The translations under genes were made by a program, and so were the position numbers. From assembly GCA_000402295.1 (NCBI GenBank), contig AQRW01000175.1, positions 21,315 to 41,447 on the forward strand: a stretch of DNA of 20,133 bases. Reading direction: 5' to 3'. Of this stretch, positions 1 through 7,719 are shown in pieces. The DNA comes from Candidatus Aerophobus profundus SCGC AAA252-L23. GTDB lineage: Bacteria; Aerophobota; Aerophobia; Aerophobales; Aerophobaceae. Position 1 is the first letter of the stretch; each line of letters starts with the position of its first letter. The notes beneath the pieces were generated by a model. It worked only from the letters and a program-made list of their open reading frames with translations. It was not told where the DNA came from and searched no databases.

Positions 1-1
1 G

Positions 2-1096
2 ATTTTAAATGAGATGAGCGATGATGTCTTCTATTACTATGACTGGCTGAGTTTTGTAGAGCACCCCGACCTCTTCAATGTGTTCCCCCGGTATATTATT
101 GTTTTGCAAGGTAATGAGCTGGTAGCCCTTGTTCCTTGTTTCATAGAGACTTCCGGCTCGCGCTGGAGTCTGGAGAGAGATATTCTGGGCAGAATTCAGA
201 AGGTATCTAACTTAGTTGGGGTTTCACTTCGTCCAGTTCTAATGTGTTATTCTCTTCCTTATAGTCCAAGCAAAATACTAATTAAACCGGAATTCCAGGC
301 TAGAACATCGGCTATTCTTCAACTTGTCTTGAAAGAGATTGACCAAATCTGCCTAAGGGAACGAATCCCCCTTAGTGCCTTTTTGCATCATTCTAAAAAT
401 AATGATTTCTTAATAGGAGATCTGGTCGGCCACCAATACGCCAAATTTCCCGCTCTTCCCGATACCTGTATTGAATTAAACTATGAAGATTTTGAGGGAT
501 ACTTGAGCAGTCTTGGCGCTAGTGCTCGAAGGAATGTGAGACGAGAGATGAGAAAAAATAGAGAAAAGGGAGTGAAAATCAAGGTCTACCAGGGAGAGGA
601 AATAGAGTCCATTGCGTCCCTACTGTACTCTCTGCATAGAAACGTTTGCGCTCATTACGGCCAGAAATTCGGTTTGTTCTCAGCCCAGTTTTTTCAAGAG
701 ATCGGGCAGTATCTGGGGAGTAAAGCTTGGGTTTATGCGGCCTGGAAAGATGATCGGATGATCGGGTTTTCCCTTTACCTGAGGAGAGGTCAGACAGCTC
801 GGGCCTACGTAACTGGCCTGGATTACGGAGAGAACAGAGGCAGCTTCACCTATTTCAATGTGAACTATTATGCCCCGCTGGAAAGGTTGATTAAGGAAGG
901 AATCAAGAGAGCATATTGGGGTACCACTGTCTATGCGGCCAAGGTGGAACGGGGGGCCAGCTTGCAGCCAAGATGGCTTTACCTTAAAATTCATCCGGGA
1001 GGCGGAAATGTACTGACCAGGACTTTGGTGGAAGCCCATGGAAAATGGCTGACCCGGAAATTTCGGCGATCCGATTGGTATCACCTTCTACCCTGA
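2..1096 (+). CDS. FemAB-like / GNAT-fold acyltransferase (5' end probably outside window)
   Basis: The frame is open to the left edge. The first ATG (position 14) has no Shine-Dalgarno sequence and the protein there begins in mid-domain (SDDVFYYYDWLSF), so the true start is probably upstream. From the ATG, 360 residues are seen. A basic segment around residues 165-190 (SLGASARRNVRREMRKN) and the later ADDRMIGFSL-type strand, here DDRMIGFSLYL, resemble the FemAB-like/peptidoglycan-recognition acyltransferases (PF04339-type and Acetyltransf_6-type, GNAT fold). The C-terminal stretch WGTTVYAAKVERG has the helix-plus-loop pattern usual in that family. Such proteins often occur in exopolysaccharide loci and are thought to transfer an amino-acyl or acyl group, but the substrate here cannot be read. 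A 108-bp gap separates it from the GT4 gene downstream on the same strand. The family call is from memory of motifs; function is inferred. Confidence 0.75.
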   Translation: MLNEMSDDVFYYYDWLSFVEHPDLFNVFPRYIIVLQGNELVALVPCFIETSGSRWSLERDILGRIQKVSNLVGVSLRPVLMCYSLPYSPSKILIKPEFQARTSAILQLVLKEIDQICLRERIPLSAFLHHSKNNDFLIGDLVGHQYAKFPALPDTCIELNYEDFEGYLSSLGASARRNVRREMRKNREKGVKIKVYQGEEIESIASLLYSLHRNVCAHYGQKFGLFSAQFFQEIGQYLGSKAWVYAAWKDDRMIGFSLYLRRGQTARAYVTGLDYGENRGSFTYFNVNYYAPLERLIKEGIKRAYWGTTVYAAKVERGASLQPRWLYLKIHPGGGNVLTRTLVEAHGKWLTRKFRRSDWYHLLP

Positions 1097-1213
1097 GCAA
1101 TTTATCGGGATGAGGGACCATTTGGGGTAGCCCTATATTAGTTTGGATAAGAAGTTTATCGATATTTATTTGGTGATTATATTGTTGAATTTTCCTAAAA
1201 TAAAGTGGGGAAG

Positions 1214-2317
1214 ATGACAATTCTGACTATTTCCAGGCCACCGGCCCGGAGGGTCTTCTCGAAATTCTACCAGCGAAGGGATCAGTTGGCGGACAAACTA
1301 GAGAACAGAGGTCATCGGGTAATTCGTTTCCGGATAAAACCGCTGCCAATTAATAATCTCTACCTGGCTTATGGTTTGGGAGTAATAGCCGCTTACCTCA
1401 AACTTATGTTCCTCGAGGTTGATATCGTTATCAGCGACGACCTGGAATCAGCACTGGTAGGGGTAGCTTTGAAAATCTTCCGGCGGCTTCCCTTTGTTTT
1501 TTGTTTCCGGGATGACTATTCTCTAATTGCTTACTATAACGGTAGACCACTCCAGTACTTACTGACCAAATGGGCAGAGCGGATTATCCCTCGGCTGGCT
1601 ACTTTAGTGGTAGCCACGGATCACAAAAAGATGGGTTATTGTCGAAAGATAGGTATAGCTCCAAATAAGATTTCTCTGGTACCAAATGGGGTTGACGTTC
1701 ATATGTTTCAGCCTGGTTTGGGAGACGAAGAATTGAGAAGAAGATATGATTTACCTAAAGAGAGAGTTATATTTTTTCGAGGAAAAATAAACCGTTATTA
1801 CCGGTTGGATACTATCCTTAAAGCAGCAAGTATTATAGTGGCGGATTCTCCCCAGATAAAATTTCTCTTGGTGGGAGAGGGAGATAATCTAGACCGTCTG
1901 AAAGAAATGGCTGATAATTTGCGCATTACTGACCAGGTAATCTTTCTTGGCTTTGTTCCTCAAGAGGCCTTAGTGGGACTGATTAGATTAGCAAATCTAT
2001 GTGTATATCCTCTACCCAACAGTTCAGCTTTGGCTCTCTATGAATATATGAGCTGTGCCAAGCCTTTTGTTATTCCCCGGGGTGGAACAGAAAAAATGGA
2101 TGTTTCCGATGTTTTTGAAAAGGCGGCTGTATTAGTGGAGAATTCCCCGCAGGGATTTGCTCAGGGTATCAAATATCTTCTCGAAAACCCCAAGAAGGCA
2201 CGAGAAATGGGGTGGAAAGGACGTCAGAAAGTACTTCAATGCTACCAATGGGAACAGGTTGTGGGGAAATTGGAACAGTATCTCCTCGGGTTAATTGACA
2301 GAAAAAGTAGAAACTGA
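1214..2317 (+). CDS. GT4-family glycosyltransferase (group 1)
   Basis: Likely a cytoplasmic or membrane-associated retaining glycosyltransferase that adds a sugar from a nucleotide-sugar donor to a lipid-linked glycan. The protein is about 367 residues with the two-Rossmann GT-B layout. The N-terminal half has ISRPPARR and an acceptor-side domain. The C-terminal half begins near NGVDVHMFQPG, followed by FFRGKINRYYRLDTILKA, the typical LLVGEGDNLDRL strand-loop, and ALALYEYMSCAKPFVIP, matching the E-x7-E region of GT4 enzymes in relaxed form. I chose ATG 1214 because the first beta strand (MTILTIS) starts there; an in-frame GTG at 1205 adds three residues, and neither start has a well-spaced Shine-Dalgarno. 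The stop lies just ahead of the flippase gene, so the two are probably co-transcribed. Donor and acceptor are unknown. Confidence 0.85.
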   Translation: MTILTISRPPARRVFSKFYQRRDQLADKLENRGHRVIRFRIKPLPINNLYLAYGLGVIAAYLKLMFLEVDIVISDDLESALVGVALKIFRRLPFVFCFRDDYSLIAYYNGRPLQYLLTKWAERIIPRLATLVVATDHKKMGYCRKIGIAPNKISLVPNGVDVHMFQPGLGDEELRRRYDLPKERVIFFRGKINRYYRLDTILKAASIIVADSPQIKFLLVGEGDNLDRLKEMADNLRITDQVIFLGFVPQEALVGLIRLANLCVYPLPNSSALALYEYMSCAKPFVIPRGGTEKMDVSDVFEKAAVLVENSPQGFAQGIKYLLENPKKAREMGWKGRQKVLQCYQWEQVVGKLEQYLLGLIDRKSRN

Positions 2318-2364
2318 TTTTGTTGAAGCATAAAGCAGTTGGAACAATCAGATTCAAGAAAAGG

Positions 2365-3813
2365 ATGTTTGAGTTTATGAGGAAAAGAGTAGATACACGT
2401 ATTCAAACCGGAAGAGGAACTATCTTTATTTTAATTGGGAAAATAGCTATGATTTTAGTAGCCCTGGCTCAGGCTGTTATTATCCCAAGAACGTTGGGGC
2501 CGAAGGGCATGGGTTTTTATTCCTACTGGATCTCCATTTATTTTATTTTAGCCTCAGTTTTCCAATTAGGAGGTCCTTCCATAATCGCTCGGTATGTACC
2601 TGGCTTAAGAATAAGGCAGAAAGAAGCTATCAAACCATTGATTAACACTGTATTGCTTATGAGGATTCCCGTAATTGTTTTAGTGGGATTGGCCGGTAGT
2701 TTTTTCTTTAGAGAAGAATTCGCCAACTATTTGGTCATTTTTGTGGGAGCGGTTTTCTTCTCCCTGGCCATGGTTTTTTCCTCCGTCTTTTATGCTTACC
2801 GGCGCATGGAAGTATATGCCTCAATGCCCATAATAAGGATAACGCTTAAAGTGGGATTGATTCTCCTTTTATTTCCCCTCTGGGGTAATCAAGGAAGTCT
2901 TTGGGCTCTCCTGGGTAGTGCTATAGTAATCTGCGTTTGTTTTGGATTGGCTCTTTTACCTCTTCTACCTACGGGGAGTGGAAAGAGAACTGGGGCCACC
3001 AAGGAATATGTTGTCTTTGGTTTGTGGGTTTACTTGGCTGCTTTAGCTGGTATTATGAGTAGTCGGTTAGTGGTAGTATTAGCCAGGCAATATATTGATG
3101 ATTTAGCTATAATAGGGTTTTTAGGGTTAGCGCAACAGGCCCTTTTTGTTCTCACCCCGGTAGTTTTTTCTATAGGAGATGGAGTTCTTCCTTCCTTGAT
3201 TGAATCCTACACCTTGGCTAGTGAGAAAATCTCTCTTTCCCTAGAATTAGCCTGGAAATACACTAATCTATTAGTTTTTCCCCTAATGACTGGAATATAT
3301 GTCTTGGCCAGGCCCGGAGTAGCGCTATTGGTTGGAGAGGATTTTATTCCTGCGGTTTCCATTATTAATTTATTTATTCCGGCCATGATATTGATCTCCT
3401 GGAGTTATATTCATCGGCAGATAATCTTTACCTATAAAAAGCAGAAATTTATTCTTATCTCAGCTCTTATCAGATTAACGGTTTTTCTGAGTTCAGCTCC
3501 CTATCTTTTGAAAATAATGGGTATTTCAGGAGTTCCTATAGCGGTATTTCTGGGATCATTGGCCAGTTATATTTGTAACTTTATAGTCTCCAGACGGATT
3601 CGAAAAATTCCCCGATACATTCAGCACATAATCAGGCCAATTATCGCCTCCATTGGTGGGGGGCTTATCATAAGTTTTATTCCGGTTAGCAGTTTTGTCT
3701 CTCTTGTAGGAGTAGCCACCGCGGGATTAAGCCTGTATTTTTTCTTGATGTGGTTGATAAAGGGTATTTCTTCTCAGGATATACGGAGAATCGGATACGC
3801 ATTGATGCAGTAG
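2365..3813 (+). CDS. Polysaccharide flippase (Wzx/MOP superfamily)
   Basis: An integral membrane transporter of the MOP superfamily, expected to flip undecaprenyl-PP-linked oligosaccharide across the inner membrane. About 482 residues with roughly 12-14 hydrophobic segments. The first helix is followed by the family signature IIPRTLGPKGMGFYSYW (rLGpeGyG type), then a long series of helices including FVGAVFFSLAMVFSSVFYAYRRME and a late FLGSLASYICNFIVSRRI. Length fits the usual 400-500 residues. The start is uncertain: TTG 2320 (2 nt after the upstream stop), ATG 2365 or ATG 2377 are all in frame and none has an ideal ribosome site; ATG 2365 or 2377 gives the usual short N-terminus. It lies between a GT4 gene and the TPR protein, on the same strand, in an apparent operon. 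This is the only intact flippase in the window; a broken one lies near 15.2-15.5 kb. Confidence 0.9.
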   Translation: MFEFMRKRVDTRIQTGRGTIFILIGKIAMILVALAQAVIIPRTLGPKGMGFYSYWISIYFILASVFQLGGPSIIARYVPGLRIRQKEAIKPLINTVLLMRIPVIVLVGLAGSFFFREEFANYLVIFVGAVFFSLAMVFSSVFYAYRRMEVYASMPIIRITLKVGLILLLFPLWGNQGSLWALLGSAIVICVCFGLALLPLLPTGSGKRTGATKEYVVFGLWVYLAALAGIMSSRLVVVLARQYIDDLAIIGFLGLAQQALFVLTPVVFSIGDGVLPSLIESYTLASEKISLSLELAWKYTNLLVFPLMTGIYVLARPGVALLVGEDFIPAVSIINLFIPAMILISWSYIHRQIIFTYKKQKFILISALIRLTVFLSSAPYLLKIMGISGVPIAVFLGSLASYICNFIVSRRIRKIPRYIQHIIRPIIASIGGGLIISFIPVSSFVSLVGVATAGLSLYFFLMWLIKGISSQDIRRIGYALMQ

Positions 3814-3819
3814 GTAAAA

Positions 3820-6072
3820 ATGACCAAAAAAAGAAAAAAACGATCTTCAAAAGCAAAACCAAAAGCAAAATTACCCAAGAGCGTTGGGGAGCAAGAAGGA
3901 TTATTTTCCTTGTCTCCAAAGAAAGCAGGTGGTTTTAGTTTCTCAAAAACATTGTTGGCTATCTCACTTCTTTCAGCAGGTATCTTCGCCGTATATTTCA
4001 ACTGTCTGGGAAACAACTTTGTCTTTGACGATAAAACCATTATTTTAGGTCGTCTGGGGATTCGCAGTCTAAGTAACCTTCCCAGAATACTGGGATTGAG
4101 TTCTTTTCGTCCCGACTACCGGGCATTAAGAGATGTTTCTTACGCCATTGATTATTTCTTTTCCGGATATAATCCACTGGGTTATCACATTTCCAATATC
4201 CTCTACCATATTGTCTCTTCTTTTCTGGTCTATTTGGTTCTCAGCCGACTTACCAGGAGCTACCGAATTTCCCTTATTGGCGCTCTTATCTTTGCTTTTC
4301 ACCCTATCCAGACCGACTCGGTAACTTATCTTTCCGGTAGGAGAGACATTCTCTCTGGATTATTTTATTTAGCTGGATTTTACAGTTTCTTAATATTCAG
4401 AGAAAAAGACCACTTAAAATACATTATCCTGGCCTTTTTCTTCTATATATTAGCTATTCTTTCTAAAGAGATGGCGGTGACTCTACCTTTAATGTTTTTT
4501 TGCTACGATTTCTATCAAAATATCAAGATAGAGAAAAACAAGATAAATTTGACTTTCTTTAAGCAAATTGGACTAAGTATCAAGGAAGTCATTTTCCGTC
4601 ACAAATACCTTTATTTTCCTCTTATTGTCCTCTGGGTAGGTTTTACCTACTATGTAGTAGTTGTTCAGAAAATTTCCCGTCAAATTGGGTGGTACGGAGG
4701 AAGTATTTGGCTAAATTTTGCTACCGTGGCTCGAATTTGGGTTTACTATCTCCAGCAGCTCATTTTCCCCTTAAGACTAAATGCTGACTATTCTTACAAT
4801 GCTTTTCCGGTGTCAGGTTCAGTTTTTGAACCCTCGGTGATTTTCTCCTTGATTGTGCTTCTGGTAATTTTATATTTTATCCTTAAATCTTTGAAAAAGT
4901 TTAAGCTTCTTTCCTTTTCGGGGACCTGGTTTTTTGTTACTTTGCTGCCTGTTTCTCACCTTATTCCTCATCACGAGCTATTAGCTGAGCACTATCTTTA
5001 TCTTCCCTCCCTGGGGTTATCTTTATTTGTGACCTTGCTTATTGAAAGAATGACATATTTTTTTAAGCCAAAAAAAAGAGTCTTTCTCTACGGATTTCTG
5101 GTGGTCTTATTAACCCTTTATTCCTACCGAATTATCCTGCGAAATCGTGATTGGAAGGATGATTTCACTCTTTGGTCAAAAACCGTGGTTACTGCCCCGG
5201 AGTGTGCTCGGGCTCGTAATGACCTGGGATTAGCTTATTACCGAAAAAAAATGCTCAATGAGGCCATAGCAGAATATCAGAAGGCTCTAAGGATTAGACC
5301 GGGATATCTGGATGCCCGCAACAATTTGGGGCTGGCCTATTACAAGAAAGGAATGTTTGATAAAGCTATTGCTGAGTATCAGGAGATTCTAAGGCGGCGG
5401 CCAAAATATCTCCAGGCTCAAAATAACCTGGGAATTGCTTATCATCGAAAGGGATTGTTCCAGGAAGCTTTTCAGGCTTATAGCAAGGCTCTGGAAATCA
5501 ACCCAAGATCTGAGGATACACACTTTAATTTAGGAATGCTTTTTTTGGATAATGGAATGTTAGATAGAGCTATTGGGAGTTTTGGCAAGGCTCTGGAAAT
5601 TAAGCCCGATAGCTCTCAGATTTACCTTAATCTGGGGATAGCCTATTACAAGAAAGGAATGTTAGATGAAGCCATCGAACAATTCAGAGAGGCTCTTAGA
5701 ATAAAAGATGACTTTATGGAGGCCTACAACAACCTGGGATTGGCCTATTACAAGAAAGAAATGCTTGATAAAGCTATTGAATCTTTCGAAGAGGCCCTCA
5801 AGATAAAGGATTATTATGCCGATGCTCATAACAATTTGGGTCTGGCCTACGGGAAAAAGGGCTTATTAGCCGAAGCTGTTCGTGAATATGAAAGAGCTCT
5901 CAAGATTAATCCTGACTACACTAACGCCCACTTCAATTTGGGGATTCTGTATCTCACCAAGCTGGGAAATAGAGAAAAGGGTCTGGAGCATTTGAAGAAA
6001 GCAGCCCAATTAAATCCTGATCTTACCTTTATGAAAGAATTAAGAAGAATCATTGAGAAATCAGCTCCTTGA
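3820..6072 (+). CDS. TMTC-like GT-C membrane protein with eight C-terminal TPRs
   Basis: A 750-residue protein with a Lys/Arg-rich cytoplasmic N-terminus (1-25), a multi-spanning membrane domain (about 43-440) and a TPR domain (about 463-735). The membrane part has hallmarks of bacterial relatives of TMTC O-mannosyltransferases: NNFVFDDKTII at 65-75, with a DD pair in the first periplasmic loop, YLSGRRDILSG near 170-180, LSKEMAVTLPL near 214-224 and EHYLYLPSLG near 390-399. The TPR consensus NNLGLAYYKKGM recurs with exact 34-residue spacing (NDLG/NNLG-type tetrads at 467, 501, 535, 569, 603, 637, 671 and 705). The family is known or proposed to use polyprenyl-phosphate sugars to glycosylate proteins outside the cytoplasm; that role is inferred here. 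Its ATG is 6 nt after the flippase stop with TAGGT as ribosome site, so the two are coupled. It may alternatively act in glycan assembly. Confidence 0.85.
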   Translation: MTKKRKKRSSKAKPKAKLPKSVGEQEGLFSLSPKKAGGFSFSKTLLAISLLSAGIFAVYFNCLGNNFVFDDKTIILGRLGIRSLSNLPRILGLSSFRPDYRALRDVSYAIDYFFSGYNPLGYHISNILYHIVSSFLVYLVLSRLTRSYRISLIGALIFAFHPIQTDSVTYLSGRRDILSGLFYLAGFYSFLIFREKDHLKYIILAFFFYILAILSKEMAVTLPLMFFCYDFYQNIKIEKNKINLTFFKQIGLSIKEVIFRHKYLYFPLIVLWVGFTYYVVVVQKISRQIGWYGGSIWLNFATVARIWVYYLQQLIFPLRLNADYSYNAFPVSGSVFEPSVIFSLIVLLVILYFILKSLKKFKLLSFSGTWFFVTLLPVSHLIPHHELLAEHYLYLPSLGLSLFVTLLIERMTYFFKPKKRVFLYGFLVVLLTLYSYRIILRNRDWKDDFTLWSKTVVTAPECARARNDLGLAYYRKKMLNEAIAEYQKALRIRPGYLDARNNLGLAYYKKGMFDKAIAEYQEILRRRPKYLQAQNNLGIAYHRKGLFQEAFQAYSKALEINPRSEDTHFNLGMLFLDNGMLDRAIGSFGKALEIKPDSSQIYLNLGIAYYKKGMLDEAIEQFREALRIKDDFMEAYNNLGLAYYKKEMLDKAIESFEEALKIKDYYADAHNNLGLAYGKKGLLAEAVREYERALKINPDYTNAHFNLGILYLTKLGNREKGLEHLKKAAQLNPDLTFMKELRRIIEKSAP

Positions 6073-6114
6073 GATAGCTAAATTCTGAAGCTTTACTCTC
6101 CGTTATTTCCTGAT

Positions 6115-7545
6115 TTATGCTGCCCCGGTTTTTTTGAAAATTACCTTAATTGTTCTGAACATAATGATGAGGTCCAACCAGGGAGACCAATTACGCACGT
6201 AGTATTCCTCCAACTTAAGACGTTCTGCAAAAGGCAGTTGCGCTCTTCCACTTACTTGCCATAAACCAGTCATACCGGGAGCAGCCTTGAGAATTGTATT
6301 AATATAGAAGCCCATATTTTGGACTTCTCGGGGGAGGTAAGGTCGTGGACCTGCTAAACTCATTTCACCTCTTAGAACGTTGATTAACTGGGGTAATTCA
6401 TCGAGGCTTCCTCGTCGCAAAAACTTTCCTACTCGGGTAACTCTGGGGTCACAAGATCTTAGTTTGGCATATTTTCGCCACTCCTCTTTAGCTTGAGGAT
6501 TGTTTTTGAGGAAACACTGGAGCTTTTCCTGGGCATCGTGATACATAGTTCTAAACTTAAGACAATAAAATTGGCCATTATTCTTGCCCAGTCTTTTTTG
6601 GGAAAACATTACCGGAGAACCAGTCTCCCATCTAATAGCCAGGATGACAATCAGAAATAATGGAGAAAGTATTATCAGTCCCAGACAGGAAAGTACAATA
6701 TCTACCAGTCTCTTTAAAAAAACGTTCCAGGGAAAAATAAGTTTCCATTCCAAATTAAGTAGAAGTAATCCCCCAAAATACTCGGTTTTTACTCCTACAG
6801 TAGTCACCCCGAATAGGTCAGGAACGATTCTAATATTTTCTACCGCTCCTTCGCAAGTTGTTACTATGTTCAAGAGCTTTCGGCGAGAAAGTTCAGGTGC
6901 AGCAATAACAATATCTTTCACCGAAGTCTGTTGGACAATCTTTTTTATATCTTTGAAATATCCCAGTATTCTTACTCCATTTATGATGGTTTTCGGTTTA
7001 TTCTCATCTATCTCAACAAATCCCGCTATCTGGTATCCTAAGATTTTGCTGGAGTGAATTCTTCTTGAAATAAACCTGGCCATCTCTCCTGTTCCTACAA
7101 TAAGGAGATTCTTCTGCCAGAGATGGATTATGAATAAGAGTCTTTTGATAAGACTGCGGAGAGTGGGAAAAATAAATAAACTCAGCATCCAGGCCAAAAG
7201 AATAACTGTTCGTGAAACAGCCGTGGTTGTGTGGGTGACGAAAGTAAGTACGATTAACATGATAAAGGAGATACTGGCTCCTCTCCAGAGATGCTTCAGT
7301 TCATCAGCCGAGGAAAATCTTTGTGAATATAGTCCTTCGTAGGCCAGTATAATAAAGCAAAGGGGTAGAAAATAGGGGTAGTTAATAATGTAAGTCTGGA
7401 GAAAAGGAAAGGTTGGTATTTGAAAACCGACGTGGATATAAGAGAGGATATATTTGCGAAGCAGATAAGCCAGATAAAGAGAGGAAAGGAACGATAGTGT
7501 GTCCGAGGAAATAAGAGCAATAAGTCGGACAATTTTCTTGATCAT
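6115..7545 (-). CDS. wbaP: WbaP-type polyprenyl-phosphate hexose-1-phosphate transferase
   Basis: Starts lipid-linked glycan assembly by moving a sugar-1-phosphate from UDP-sugar to undecaprenyl phosphate at the inner membrane. The 476 residues have four N-terminal hydrophobic segments (about 8-135), a Rossmann-like middle domain (LLIVGTGEMARFI), one more hydrophobic segment (KRLVDIVLSCLGLIILSPL) and the catalytic domain. Visible catalytic-domain motifs are KFRTM, GSLDELPQLINVLRGEMS, LAGPRP and APGMTGLWQVSGR. An insert with NNPQAKEEWRKYAKLRSCDPRVT, typical of WbaP rather than WcaJ, supports the WbaP subfamily (galactose-1-phosphate in characterised members). The sugar used here is not proven. 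The gene stands alone on the minus strand, convergent with the TPR gene and divergent from the 7720 operon. ATG 7545 is the first possible start, being preceded by an in-frame stop, and lacks a Shine-Dalgarno. Confidence 0.93.
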   Translation of the reverse strand: MIKKIVRLIALISSDTLSFLSSLYLAYLLRKYILSYIHVGFQIPTFPFLQTYIINYPYFLPLCFIILAYEGLYSQRFSSADELKHLWRGASISFIMLIVLTFVTHTTTAVSRTVILLAWMLSLFIFPTLRSLIKRLLFIIHLWQKNLLIVGTGEMARFISRRIHSSKILGYQIAGFVEIDENKPKTIINGVRILGYFKDIKKIVQQTSVKDIVIAAPELSRRKLLNIVTTCEGAVENIRIVPDLFGVTTVGVKTEYFGGLLLLNLEWKLIFPWNVFLKRLVDIVLSCLGLIILSPLFLIVILAIRWETGSPVMFSQKRLGKNNGQFYCLKFRTMYHDAQEKLQCFLKNNPQAKEEWRKYAKLRSCDPRVTRVGKFLRRGSLDELPQLINVLRGEMSLAGPRPYLPREVQNMGFYINTILKAAPGMTGLWQVSGRAQLPFAERLKLEEYYVRNWSPWLDLIIMFRTIKVIFKKTGAA

Positions 7546-7555
7546 AGTTCAATGA

Positions 7556-7584
7556 AAAATACCAACTCCGGGCGAAAAGGTCAA
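7556..7584 (-). promoter_or_regulatory. Candidate sigma70-type promoter for the wbaP-like gene
   Basis: Read on the minus strand: -35 TTGACC (7579-7584), 17-nt spacer, -10 TATTTT (7556-7561). The predicted transcription start falls near 7549, only about 4 nt before the ATG at 7545. With no Shine-Dalgarno present, this would give a nearly leaderless mRNA. Prediction from the sequence only; the -10 matches 4 of 6 positions. Confidence 0.35.
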
Positions 7585-7638
7585 GGCAATTTTTCGCATC
7601 AGTAAGCAGACATTTCACTGCTTCCAAACTCTGTATTC

Positions 7639-7666
7639 TGGACAACAGGAGAGGATATGCTATTCT
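7639..7666 (+). promoter_or_regulatory. Candidate extended -10 promoter for the 7720-9787 operon
   Basis: On the plus strand: -35 TGGACA (7639-7644, 5 of 6 match), 16-nt spacer, -10 TATTCT (7661-7666) preceded by TGC (extended -10). Expected start near 7673, giving a leader of about 47 nt that carries the GGGAG ribosome site before ATG 7720. It sits back to back with the wbaP-like promoter in the 174-bp divergent intergenic region. Confidence 0.4.
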
Positions 7667-7719
7667 TATTTAAGTACTCATAGCGGTGTTTTCTTAATGG
7701 CACAGGTGGGAGAAGAAAA

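Noticed and set aside
1097..1204. A promoter with -10 TATATT upstream of the first GT4 gene
   Set aside because: The best -35 at correct spacing matches only 3 of 6, which is expected often in AT-rich DNA.
3750..4040. Short open frames on both strands across the flippase/TPR junction
   Set aside because: They are shadows of the two coding sequences, and the Lys-rich DNA explains the open minus frame.
6073..6114. Bidirectional terminator between the convergent TPR and wbaP-like genes
   Set aside because: No stem of useful length with a T-run is seen in these 42 bp.
6584..7057. A 157-codon plus-strand frame opposite the wbaP-like gene
   Set aside because: The minus-strand protein has clear catalytic motifs throughout; the opposite frame has none.
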